DNA of 64,000 nucleotides from JANQIO01 sp043585095 (lineage in GTDB: Bacteria; Pseudomonadota; Gammaproteobacteria; Pseudomonadales; Halieaceae), in the NCBI GenBank assembly GCA_043585095.1, contig CP121321.1, positions 1,116,001-1,180,000 on the forward strand. The letters are read 5' to 3'. Numbering within the stretch: the stretch's first letter is position 1; each line of letters opens with the position of its first letter. The translations under genes and the position numbers were made by a program. Positions 42,119 through 50,810 of this stretch are shown here, in pieces. The notes beneath the pieces were generated by a model, which had not been told where the DNA came from, did not search any database, and saw only the letters and a list, made by a program, of their open reading frames with translations.

Positions 42119-42718
42119 TTAACTTCGGCGAACGACGCCTACACTGATGCCTTCTATCGCAAAGTCACTTTCCTGAAGATCGACGTCAATCGGCGAATAT
42201 TCTGTATTTTCGGGTAGTAACTGTAGAAACTGCGGATCTTTGCCGCGCTTCAGGCGTTTTACGGTCACTTCGTCATTAATTCGGGCAACAACCACATCAC
42301 CGTCCTTGACCTGAGTGGTCCGATGCACGGCTAGAAGGTCATCGTCGAAAATACCGATATCGATCATGCTGTCGCCCTGGACCTTCAGGAAGTAGTCTGC
42401 GGCGGGCTTGAAGAATGATGCAGGTATGGCGCAGTAATCTTCGATGTGTTCCTGGGCAAGTATCGGGTTGCCAGCAGCAACGCGACCTACAACCGGTATT
42501 CCCTCCGACTCGGGTAAGCGGATACCCCGGGACGCACCGGCAACCATTTCTATGGCGCCCTTACGTGCCAGCGCCTTCAAGTGCTCTTCCGCTGCATTGG
42601 CGGATTTGAAACCCAGTTCCCGGGCGATATCGGCCCGTGTCGGCGGGTAGCCTGTATCCTCGATGTACTGCCTAACGACGGCTAATACCTGTTCCTGACG
42701 CTGCGTGAGCTTTTCCAT
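42119..42718 (-). CDS. lexA: LexA repressor
   Basis: SOS repressor, 199 residues. N-terminal winged helix with YPPTRADIARELGFKSANAAEEHLKAL, cleavage Ala-Gly bond in VGRVAAGNPI, catalytic Ser in VQGDSMIDIG and catalytic Lys in VTVKRLKRG, all intact. Its own promoter carries two SOS boxes. No sulA or recA adjacent; the neighbours topA and the small acidic gene are not obviously SOS-controlled. Confidence 0.97.
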   Translation of the reverse strand: MEKLTQRQEQVLAVVRQYIEDTGYPPTRADIARELGFKSANAAEEHLKALARKGAIEMVAGASRGIRLPESEGIPVVGRVAAGNPILAQEHIEDYCAIPASFFKPAADYFLKVQGDSMIDIGIFDDDLLAVHRTTQVKDGDVVVARINDEVTVKRLKRGKDPQFLQLLPENTEYSPIDVDLQESDFAIEGISVGVVRRS

Positions 42719-42738
42719 ACGGCGAATTCCCGTGGCAC

Positions 42739-42790
42739 CTGTTTATGTATACAGTATATGTGATTATATACAGTTCGGGTGTGCGCACAA
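42739..42790 (-). promoter_or_regulatory. lexA promoter with two SOS boxes
   Basis: On the minus strand: -35 TTGTGC (42785-42790), 16-bp spacer, -10 TATAAT (42763-42768). SOS box 1 is CTGTATACATAAACAG (42739-42754), a good CTG-N10-CAG. Box 2 is CTGTATATAATCACAT (42758-42773), imperfect (CAT), overlapping the -10. Two boxes 19 bp apart is the arrangement of E. coli lexA, suitable for autorepression. Confidence 0.85.
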
Positions 42791-42853
42791 GCCGTGTTTA
42801 TGACTGTAGATGCTGGGGGGATAGCCACGACAGCGAACGCAAACGGGCAGGCC

Positions 42854-43219
42854 TCAAGACTCTTCAACGCCTCGCATATATTCAGGTTCTAGTTGATTCA
42901 GTGGCCCAGAGCAGTCCTCGGGATGAAAGGGGAGGTCAGGGTCGCTGAACACCTCCTGATCCAGTTCAAAGGGATTGCGCCAGTCCTCGGGCTCTGCCAC
43001 CGGCGTCAGTATCATTTGGCGCCATATGTCAGTGTCGTACTCGGCGACTTCGCCATCGATATATTGGGTTTCTATGGTTTGCGTTGCGCTATCCCGCGCT
43101 ACAACTTCAAACAGCGTTCCGGTCTGTAGGTCTTTATACCAAGTGCCTATGGTTGGAGTAGGGCAGCGGTATAAAGGCGTGGCCCCGTCCTGGTCAACGC
43201 CGGATTGAGTTTTTGCCAT
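42854..43219 (-). CDS. conserved hypothetical protein, possibly DUF6763
   Basis: A 121-residue acidic protein starting at ATG 43219 (MAKTQSGVDQDGATPLY) after AAGGAGAAGG; a longer frame upstream lacks this ribosome site. The core TIGTWYKDLQTGTLFEVVARDSATQTIETQYIDGEVAEYDTDIW suggests a small beta barrel, and resembles a short family I recall as DUF6763. C-terminus is acidic. Function unknown. Confidence 0.65.
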   Translation of the reverse strand: MAKTQSGVDQDGATPLYRCPTPTIGTWYKDLQTGTLFEVVARDSATQTIETQYIDGEVAEYDTDIWRQMILTPVAEPEDWRNPFELDQEVFSDPDLPFHPEDCSGPLNQLEPEYMRGVEES

Positions 43220-43473
43220 ATCCTTCTCCTTATAGCTCCATCGTGGAGCCATAGGGCAACTGTACTCTCCGCGTAGACACTGTCCATTATGCCCAGAGGG
43301 CGTAAACGCAGCGCTTGAAAGTCGCTCAGCTAATATGCGAATAAACTTGTCTGATTTATCAACAACTTGCAGGTCACCGAACTCGCATCGCTTGCCAGCA
43401 TGTCCGTTTTTAAGTTTCCATAGGCCTAAGCGAGACCTTGCACATTCTAAATATGTATAAAAAAAGGTAAAGC

Positions 43474-44241
43474 ATGATCAAGCTTGCAGTGGTAGGCGGC
43501 ACCGGACTGAACCAGCTTAATGAGTTTGTCGAGTCGGGGCGGCACAACGTGGAAACCCCATATGGTCCAGCGTCCGGACCTGTATTAGAAGGGGAGTATG
43601 CAGGTATACCCTGCTTCTTCATGGCTCGCCATGGCACGCCTCATCGCATCGCCCCCCATCAAATTAATTATCGGGCAAACATCTGGGCGCTAAAGACAGC
43701 AGGTGTGGAAGCGGTTTTAGGGCTTAATGCGGTTGGCGGCATACAGCCTATGCTGGTGCCGGGTGAGCTGGTGATCCCTGATCAAATAGTTGATTACAGC
43801 TATGGGCGTAATCACACCTTCTACGATGCTCCGCCAGAATCGGGTGACAGCGCTCTGGAGCATATCGATTTTACCGAGCCCTATGACAGGGAACTTCGTC
43901 GCGGCTTAGTTCAGTGTGCAGAGATGCTAGGCATTGCGTATACAGCGGCGGGAACGCTCGCCGTGACCCAGGGCCCTCGATTAGAGACTGGAGCTGAAAT
44001 TCGCCGTTTAGCTAACGACGGCTGTGATGTCGTGGGAATGACCGGTATGCCGGAGGCGGCGTTGGCGCGGGAGTTGGGGCTTCGCTATGCCAGTATCTGC
44101 GTTGTGGTAAATCCGGCAGCGGGTTTAAGCGACGCGCCAATCACGCTGGCTTCAATGGAGCACGCCCTGAAGCGGGGTGGCGGTCTGGTTGAGTCCTTGC
44201 TTAAGGCTTTTCTAGCGTCACAGGAAGGCCTTCCGGACTGA
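43474..44241 (+). CDS. S-methyl-5'-thioinosine / methylthioadenosine phosphorylase
   Basis: A 255-residue nucleoside phosphorylase of the MTAP/PNP class. Phosphate- and ribose-binding motifs are VVGGTGLNQL, FMARHGTPHRIAPHQINYRANIWAL and TQGPRLETGAEIRRLANDGCDVVGMTGMPEAALARELGLRYA. In Pseudomonas the relative beside mfd/csiV prefers 5'-methylthioinosine (salvage of the polyamine by-product). Substrate preference (Ade or Hyp) cannot be told from the sequence by eye. Last 41 bp overlap the convergent csiV gene. Confidence 0.9.
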   Translation: MIKLAVVGGTGLNQLNEFVESGRHNVETPYGPASGPVLEGEYAGIPCFFMARHGTPHRIAPHQINYRANIWALKTAGVEAVLGLNAVGGIQPMLVPGELVIPDQIVDYSYGRNHTFYDAPPESGDSALEHIDFTEPYDRELRRGLVQCAEMLGIAYTAAGTLAVTQGPRLETGAEIRRLANDGCDVVGMTGMPEAALARELGLRYASICVVVNPAAGLSDAPITLASMEHALKRGGGLVESLLKAFLASQEGLPD

Positions 44242-45427
44242 CATAGCCCGGAAACTCGTAGCTGCGTATACGTAGCAGGATGCCCAGAACCGGGTGATCG
44301 ATGTAGTGCAGTTCATCGCTGCGCATGCGGCGCTGTTGATCGATTCTTATCGCATGACGAAATCTATAGTCCACGACAGGTGCGGACAAAAAGTCGGCCA
44401 GCTCCTCGGGGCTTGCCCGGTAGGGGTTAACGGGCCCATCCAGAGCTTCGTCTGCACCCAGGTCACCTGGTCCCTCCGCGGACGGCGTAGCGGGTATCCC
44501 GGCAGTTCCCACTTGGCCATCCGACGACCTCAAGACCAGAGGCTGCTCCAGAGACGCTTCGGCATTACCCGGTGCAGGCTCACCGGCAGTGGCTTTTTGG
44601 TCATCGGAGCTTGCAATGATAGGGCGTGGCATCAAAAAATCCGGCCCGGCATCGACGCGAAAAGCAGGCAGCATGACGGTTTCAGGGTCGGCTGGTGGCG
44701 CCGGTGGGGGCGGCATGCGCCAATCCCGCGTCAGGGCGATGTCGTCCAAATAATCGCCTTCTGTGTTGAGCCATAAATCCGCTGCCAGGTGCAAATACCG
44801 GCTGCTATACAGCAGTATGCTGCCCTGTAGCTCCGGGTAGTCACCTTGTAAAACCTCGCTCTCAACCAGAATAGCCGTACTGTCCTCCCGCGACGGAATG
44901 CGTTGCAGCCATTGTTTATGCCAAAGTACTTCCAGACTGACGCTGCGATTGATGCGAGCGTGTGCGGCGGCAAGACTGCTGTCTGCATCGCTCAGTACCA
45001 CCTGCTCCTGCGGCACGCGCATGTCGATTAAGGGGTGCAGTACAATCTCCGGGCGCTCTCGGTGGGGTAATTTCGCTGCCTGCCAAAGCGCTTCCAGTGG
45101 CTGCTCCCACGCAAGGTCGAACGTCGGGTCGGGAGCAGTTTGCTCGACACGAACTAACTCGCTGTTGTTCAGTGGGTCAGCCCAAAGTGCGCCGCTCTTC
45201 AACCGTTTAAAGCGCTGCGGATAGCGCAATTCCGGCGTTGCCGGCCAGCGCTCTTCGCGCAGTGCGGCGTCGCTGCGGTTGGCGAACACCAATAGTTCGA
45301 CCTGATACCAGCCCTCAGTCTGGTCTGCGTCCTCCTGCGCCTGCAGGCCGGCGCTGCCAAGCAGCAGTGCAATCCACATAGCGATCAGGCTGCGCGCGGT
45401 CGCAGCGCCAGCGCGTCTAAGCGCCAT
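44201..45427 (-). CDS. csiV: CsiV-family exported protein
   Basis: A 408-residue exported protein: signal peptide (IAMWIALLLGSAGLQAQ) then WYQVELLVFANRSDA, the hallmark of CsiV, a periplasmic factor first named in Vibrio for cell-wall-related growth in non-canonical D-amino acids. The central region is Pro/Glu-rich (about 260-320) with low complexity, and the C-terminal domain ends YRFRHAIRIDQQRRMRSDELHYIDHPVLGILLRIRSYEFPG. Follows mfd with a 1-bp overlap, as in Pseudomonas. Confidence 0.85.
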   Translation of the reverse strand: MALRRAGAATARSLIAMWIALLLGSAGLQAQEDADQTEGWYQVELLVFANRSDAALREERWPATPELRYPQRFKRLKSGALWADPLNNSELVRVEQTAPDPTFDLAWEQPLEALWQAAKLPHRERPEIVLHPLIDMRVPQEQVVLSDADSSLAAAHARINRSVSLEVLWHKQWLQRIPSREDSTAILVESEVLQGDYPELQGSILLYSSRYLHLAADLWLNTEGDYLDDIALTRDWRMPPPPAPPADPETVMLPAFRVDAGPDFLMPRPIIASSDDQKATAGEPAPGNAEASLEQPLVLRSSDGQVGTAGIPATPSAEGPGDLGADEALDGPVNPYRASPEELADFLSAPVVDYRFRHAIRIDQQRRMRSDELHYIDHPVLGILLRIRSYEFPGYVSPEGLPVTLEKP

Positions 45428-48400
45428 CAGGCAGCGGCCTCGGTGCTATGCTCGGTCAGGTGATGCAACAATTCACTCACAAAGACGAAACGCTCCTCAT
45501 ACTCCAGCAGTTCGATATCAAACCGCAGCCGATTGCCTTTTACCAGACGATAGGCGCCCGGATCCGACTGTACCAGTTTCACCAGAGCCAGGGGATCAAC
45601 CTGAGTTTGGTCCGCAAAATCGAAATGACCGCCGCGGTCACCGGCGTCGATTTTGACGACACCCAGCGTCGCCGCCAGCAATTTCATCTGCGTGACCTGA
45701 AACAGATTGCGCGTTGGCTGTGGAAGCAGTCCGAAGCGGTCAATCATCTCTATTTGAAGCTCCCGCAGTTCGTCATCGTCTTTGGCCGCTGAAATACGCT
45801 TGTAGAGCACCAGTCGCGTATTGATATCGGGCAAGTAGTCTTCGGGTATCAACGCCGGCACGCGCAGATTGACTTCAGTTTGTTGTTCCATGTCGCTGTC
45901 TACATCGGGAATCTCGCCGCGTTGCAGTGCGCGCACCGCGCGGTCCAGCATTTCCATGTACAGGGAGTAACCGACGCTTTGTATCTGCCCACTCTGCTCC
46001 TCACCCAGTAATTCTCCAGCGCCGCGGATTTCAAGATCGTTAGTGGCCAGTAAATAGCCTGCCCCCAGGTCCCCCGCGGCTTCGATAGCCTCCAGTCGCT
46101 TCTCGGCGTCGCTGGTAATGGCAGACGCGGGGGGGCACAGAAGATAGGCGTAGGCCTGATGATGAGAGCGACCGACACGACCGCGAAGCTGGTGCAGTTG
46201 TGCCAGCCCAAACCGGTCTGCCCGATCAATAATAATCGTGTTGGCATTGGGCACGTCGATGCCGGTTTCCACAATCGTCGTGCAGACCAGCACGTGGTAC
46301 TGCTGGTGGTAAAAGGCTCGCATCACCTGTTCCAGTTGCTGCTCGCGCATTTGCCCGTGGGCGACGCCGATGCGCAGCTCAGGCACGAGCTCGCCGAGTT
46401 TGCGCGCCGTTTCCTCGATGTCTTTTACCTCGTTGTGCAGATAATAGACTTGCCCGCCCCGCAGGGTCTCGCGGAGGATCGCTTCCTTCACCAGTCCGAT
46501 ATTGTGCTCGCGTACGAAGGTCTTGATGGAAAGCCTTCTGGCCGGCGGAGTGGCGATAATCGACAGATCACGCATGCCGCCCAGAGCCATATTCAGCGTG
46601 CGCGGAATCGGTGTTGCCGTTAGCGTCAGGATGTCCACTTCGGCTCGCAGGGCTTTGATGCGGTCCTTTTGCTTGACCCCAAACCGGTGTTCCTCATCGA
46701 TGATGAGTAAGCCCAGGTCTTTGAATTTCACATCACCTTGAATCAACTTATGGGTGCCGATCAGAATGTCGACTTTGCCGAGCTCGAGCTGGTCCAGCAC
46801 AGCTTGCTGCTCGCCTGCGCTGCGAAAGCGGGACACCATTTCGACCTTCACTGGCCAGTCGGCGAAGCGGTCGCTGAAGGAATTGTAATGCTGCTGCGCC
46901 AGCAGAGTAGTGGGTACCAGGACGGCGACCTGCTTGCCCGACTGCGTGGCCATAAACGCGGCCCGCATGGCGACCTCTGTTTTACCAAAACCGACGTCGC
47001 CGCAGATCAATCGATCCATGACACCGCTGCCCGACATATCTGCCTCTACGGCATGAATGGCGTCGGCCTGGTCGGGCGTTTCCTCGAAAGGAAAGCCTGC
47101 GCAAAACTGCGCATAAGCCTCACCGGGGTCGTCAAACTTGAAGCCCTTGCGGGCCTCTCGCCGCGCGTAGATTTCCAGCAACTCGGCGGCGACGTCGTTG
47201 ACCCTCTCGCGGGCACGGCGTCGGGCTTTTTCCCATTGATCAGAGCCCAGTCGGTGTAGCGGCGCCAGATCGGGGTCAGTGCCCGAATAACGGCTAATGA
47301 GATGCAGCGATGCAACTGGAACGTAGAGCTTGTCGCCGCCGGCGTATTCAAGGGTAATGAAATCAGTAAGCTGGCCGTCCACGTCCAGTGCTTCCAGTCC
47401 AAGGTAGCGCCCTACGCCGTGCTCCAGGTGCACCACGGGAACGCCGGGGCGCAGCTCGTTAATGTTGCGGAAGGCATTGGCGGCGTTGACGACGCTGTCC
47501 TCGCGTCGCCGGCGCTGGGCAACCCGGTTCCCGAATAGCTGCGATTCACACACCAGGGTCGGCAGGCCGGGGCCTGCATAAAGACCTCTGTCGATTGGGG
47601 CAGTGGTAATGCCCAGCTGTGATTGGCTGTCTAGAAAAGCCTGCCAGCTTTCCGCAGAAATCGGCGAGAGGCCATGCCGGGCCAGGGATTCCAGCAATAT
47701 CTCCCGGCGACCAGGGCTTTCGGCACAGATCAATACGGGCGCCGCGTGCTCTGTGATGAAGGCTGTCAGTTTTTCCAGGGGCGAGTCTTTTTGGCTGGCG
47801 GGGCTTAAGTCGGGCGGCAGCCGCAGTGGCAAGTCATAATGAGTGGGGGCGTCCGCGGCGGTGCGCAACTCCAGAACAGGATGGTGCTTGAGGTCGCCGT
47901 ACAAGGTTTCGGTGGGAATAAACGCCTTTTGAGGTGGTAATAGCGGCCGCCTCGGATCGATGCCGTACTCGCTGTAGCGATCCTGAACCTCCGCCCAAAA
48001 CTGGCTGGCGGCGTCAAAATGATTGCCCAAGGCCACTACGCCGCAGTTCTCGGGCAGGTAGTCCAACAGGCTGGCGCAGCCATCAAAGAACAGGGGCAGG
48101 TAGTACTCGCAGCCACCCGGGGCACGGCCCGCGCTGACTTCGCTGTACACCGGGCAGGCGTCGTGATCGACATCAAAGCTGGCGTACCAATTTTGTTGAA
48201 ACCGATGAATCGATTCCCGGCTGAGCGAAAACTCTCGCGCTGGCAGCAGCTTGATCTCCTGCACCTTTTGCAGCGTGCGCTGGGTTTCCGGGTCGAAGGT
48301 GCGCAGCGTCTCGACCTCATCATCCAATAGATCGATGCGGAACGGCACTTTTGCGCCCATGGGAAAGACGTCTAGCAACGCGCCGCGCTGCGCAAACTCG

Positions 48401-48930
48401 CCGTGTTCGAACACGGTGTCGACACTACGGTAGCCAGTGCGCAGCAAATTTTTGCGGAACGCGTCTACATCCAGCGATTGCCCAGTCTCCAGCACTAAAC
48501 TATTGCCGCTCACGTAATCGCGCGGCGGCAGTCGGTGCATCAGGGTTGAGATCGGGACGACCAGCAGGCCACGACTTGCGGTTGGCAGGTGGTATAGCGC
48601 ATGCAGGCGCTCCGAGATAATGTCTTGATGGGGGGAGAAGTTGTCATAGGGCAATGTCTCCCAATCCGGGAATAGCATGACCTCCAGCTCTTCCGAGCTG
48701 CTGCCAGTGATGTCTCGACAGTAGAAGCGTAATTCTCGGCTCAGGCTGTTCGCGGTCTGGGTATCGGGGGTGATAACCAGCTGAAACGGTGTCTTCTCTG
48801 CCAGTTCGACCAACAGACGGGCGGCGCCGCTGCCATGTGCCGGGCCCAGAGCGGTTCTTGAGCCCGCTTTGAGCGGCCAGGGAAGTGAATTAATAAGGTC
48901 AGAAAACATCAGAAAAAGGGGGTTCGCCAA
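45427..48930 (-). CDS. mfd: transcription-repair coupling factor Mfd
   Basis: A 1167-residue DNA translocase that removes stalled RNA polymerase and recruits UvrA. N-terminal UvrB-like homology module (about 1-350); RNA-polymerase-interacting domain (about 500-560, VVHLEHGVGRYLGLEALD); RecG-like motor with Walker A LICGDVGFGKTEVAMRAAF, DEEH box LLIIDEEHRFGVKQKDRIK and motif VI HQLRGRVGRSHHQAYAYLL; C-terminal TRCF domain (about 1000-1160). Complete. Divergent from gap. Confidence 0.97.
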   Translation of the reverse strand: MANPLFLMFSDLINSLPWPLKAGSRTALGPAHGSGAARLLVELAEKTPFQLVITPDTQTANSLSRELRFYCRDITGSSSEELEVMLFPDWETLPYDNFSPHQDIISERLHALYHLPTASRGLLVVPISTLMHRLPPRDYVSGNSLVLETGQSLDVDAFRKNLLRTGYRSVDTVFEHGEFAQRGALLDVFPMGAKVPFRIDLLDDEVETLRTFDPETQRTLQKVQEIKLLPAREFSLSRESIHRFQQNWYASFDVDHDACPVYSEVSAGRAPGGCEYYLPLFFDGCASLLDYLPENCGVVALGNHFDAASQFWAEVQDRYSEYGIDPRRPLLPPQKAFIPTETLYGDLKHHPVLELRTAADAPTHYDLPLRLPPDLSPASQKDSPLEKLTAFITEHAAPVLICAESPGRREILLESLARHGLSPISAESWQAFLDSQSQLGITTAPIDRGLYAGPGLPTLVCESQLFGNRVAQRRRREDSVVNAANAFRNINELRPGVPVVHLEHGVGRYLGLEALDVDGQLTDFITLEYAGGDKLYVPVASLHLISRYSGTDPDLAPLHRLGSDQWEKARRRARERVNDVAAELLEIYARREARKGFKFDDPGEAYAQFCAGFPFEETPDQADAIHAVEADMSGSGVMDRLICGDVGFGKTEVAMRAAFMATQSGKQVAVLVPTTLLAQQHYNSFSDRFADWPVKVEMVSRFRSAGEQQAVLDQLELGKVDILIGTHKLIQGDVKFKDLGLLIIDEEHRFGVKQKDRIKALRAEVDILTLTATPIPRTLNMALGGMRDLSIIATPPARRLSIKTFVREHNIGLVKEAILRETLRGGQVYYLHNEVKDIEETARKLGELVPELRIGVAHGQMREQQLEQVMRAFYHQQYHVLVCTTIVETGIDVPNANTIIIDRADRFGLAQLHQLRGRVGRSHHQAYAYLLCPPASAITSDAEKRLEAIEAAGDLGAGYLLATNDLEIRGAGELLGEEQSGQIQSVGYSLYMEMLDRAVRALQRGEIPDVDSDMEQQTEVNLRVPALIPEDYLPDINTRLVLYKRISAAKDDDELRELQIEMIDRFGLLPQPTRNLFQVTQMKLLAATLGVVKIDAGDRGGHFDFADQTQVDPLALVKLVQSDPGAYRLVKGNRLRFDIELLEYEERFVFVSELLHHLTEHSTEAAA

Positions 48931-48956
48931 AGCAAAGGGGCGCTATTGTATCCAGC

Positions 48957-48985
48957 TTGCGTGACACCCACCAAATATTGATAAT
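48957..48985 (+). promoter_or_regulatory. sigma70 promoter of gap
   Basis: TTGCGT, 17-bp spacer and GATAAT in the 95-bp gap between the divergent mfd and gap genes. Predicted start near 48992, about 34 nt before the gap ATG. Confidence 0.6.
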
Positions 48986-49025
48986 ACGCGCCCAATTCTG
49001 ACCCCCTCTCTCGAGAAGGTACCGT

Positions 49026-50501
49026 ATGATCACCGAACGCACCCGGCCGCGTCCCGACGACTATTTCAAGGACTGGAAAGAGCGTGAAGCGCTGGCGGAA
49101 GCTATGATTCCGCTGGTCGGCAAGCTGTCTCGTGACAACGCTGTAAAGACCTATATATACGGCCGTTCGCTGGTTAATCGTTCAGTGCTCGACATCATGC
49201 AGGATCACCGCTACGCGCGGCAGGTTGAGCGCAACGAGCTGTCAGAGAAGGAAACCTTCCCGGTGATCAAGGCGCTGTCAGGCCTCGATCTGGGTACCGC
49301 ACATATCGACGTTGGCCGCATCGCCGTTGGCTATGAGCGGGAGGGAAAACCCGCAGGGCTGTCAGTTAAAAAGTACGTCAAGCAACAAGTTGCCGATCTG
49401 ATAGGCAGTAACGCCAAGCCAATCGCCGCACCGCGCGATGTGGTTTTGTACGGATTTGGCCGAATCGGCCGGCTGATGGCGCGACTGCTCGTCGAAAAGG
49501 CAGATGGTGGCGATACGCTGCGCCTGCGGGCCGTCGTAGTGCGCAAGGGCAAGGCAGCCAACGACCTGATCAAACGGGCGACGCTTTTGCAGCGTGACTC
49601 AGTGCACGGGCCTTTCAGTGGCACCATTCGGGTCGATGAAGAGCACAACTCCATCGTCGCCAACGGCAACGAGATAAAGGTGATCTATGCCGATTCCCCG
49701 GAAGAGATCGATTACACCGAGTACGGCATTAAAGACGCGATCATTATCGACAACACCGGTATGTGGCGTGATGAAGAGGGCCTCGCCCAACACCTGAAGG
49801 CGAAAGGGGCGAGCAAGGTGATTCTGACCGCGCCGGGCAAGGGAGACCTCAAAAACATCGTCTACGGCATCAACGACCACCAGATCAGCGACGACGATCA
49901 GCTTATTTCAGCTGCTTCCTGCACCACCAACGCCATAGCCCCGCCGCTCAAGGCGCTGGATGACGAGTTCGGTATTACCCACGGGCATGTCGAAACAGTG
50001 CACGCTTATACCAACGACCAAAACCTGATTGATAACTACCACAAGGCCAATCGCCGTGGACGCTCCGCGGCTTTAAATATGGTGCTGACAGAAACCGGTG
50101 CCGCAACGGCTGTGGGTAAGGTCTTGCCGCAGCTGCAGGGCAAGCTGACGGGTAACGCTATACGCGTGCCGACCCCGAATGTCTCTATGGCGATTCTCAA
50201 TCTCACTCTGGAACGAGAGACCACACGGGAAGACGTCAATGAGTACATGCGTCGAACGGCGCTTCACTCGCCGCTGCGCAAGCAAATTGATTTTTCCGAT
50301 TCACCTGAAGTTGTCTCAACCGATTTTGTGGGTTCGCGACATGCCTGTGTCTACGATGCTGAGGCCACCATTGTCAGCGGCAAACACGTTACCCTGTATT
50401 TTTGGTACGACAACGAGTTTGGCTATAGCTGCCAGGTGCATCGCATTCTTGAGCAAATGGCCGACGTACGCTACGCGATCTATCCCGCGGCGGACGCCTG
50501 A
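49026..50501 (+). CDS. gap: long-form glyceraldehyde-3-phosphate dehydrogenase (Gap-like)
   Basis: A 491-residue GAPDH, about 150 residues longer at the N-terminus than the classical enzyme. NAD-binding motif VVLYGFGRIGRLMARLL begins near residue 140; the catalytic Cys is in SAASCTTNAIAPPLK with its partner His in HAYTNDQN. The N-terminal helical extension is normal for a group found next to nqr in pseudomonads. Probably anabolic or NADPH-linked; cofactor choice not determined. Confidence 0.88.
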   Translation: MITERTRPRPDDYFKDWKEREALAEAMIPLVGKLSRDNAVKTYIYGRSLVNRSVLDIMQDHRYARQVERNELSEKETFPVIKALSGLDLGTAHIDVGRIAVGYEREGKPAGLSVKKYVKQQVADLIGSNAKPIAAPRDVVLYGFGRIGRLMARLLVEKADGGDTLRLRAVVVRKGKAANDLIKRATLLQRDSVHGPFSGTIRVDEEHNSIVANGNEIKVIYADSPEEIDYTEYGIKDAIIIDNTGMWRDEEGLAQHLKAKGASKVILTAPGKGDLKNIVYGINDHQISDDDQLISAASCTTNAIAPPLKALDDEFGITHGHVETVHAYTNDQNLIDNYHKANRRGRSAALNMVLTETGAATAVGKVLPQLQGKLTGNAIRVPTPNVSMAILNLTLERETTREDVNEYMRRTALHSPLRKQIDFSDSPEVVSTDFVGSRHACVYDAEATIVSGKHVTLYFWYDNEFGYSCQVHRILEQMADVRYAIYPAADA

Positions 50502-50810
50502 ACGAAAGACGCGCGCCCGCCCTGTCTTGTTCGCGCTTGATAGGCGCGGCTTCTGGTGATGTCGCTCCGTATGATCGGCCTGTGGGCAACTCCACAAAAC
50601 CGCTAAAAAACCTCTTCTATCACGCTGATGTGATAGCGATTCTTACTCCGTTTTCGTATAATTCGCGCGGCTTCGGGGGGAGCAGTTCAAACCACCAGTA
50701 GCAGAATGAAAACGCGTGAGCGGCCTCGTCGCGCCAGCCACAGTTCGCTGGTATCACCGTCAGATCCGTCTCACGAATTACCGAGCCGTCATGAAGAAGG
50801 CATACAGTGA
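50502..50810 (+). other. gap-nqrA intergenic region
   Basis: A 309-bp noncoding stretch. It holds the nqr promoter (below), an inverted repeat, and a long leader of about 140 nt. I see no gene and no T-run terminator for gap. Confidence 0.6.
50617..50662 (+). promoter_or_regulatory. nqr promoter with inverted repeat over the -35 region
   Basis: TATAAT at 50657-50662. No strong -35, but the perfect inverted repeat CTATCAC-GCTGAT-GTGATAG at 50617-50636 ends at the -35 position. This placement suits an activator or repressor site. The nqrA ATG is about 150 bp downstream. Confidence 0.55.
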
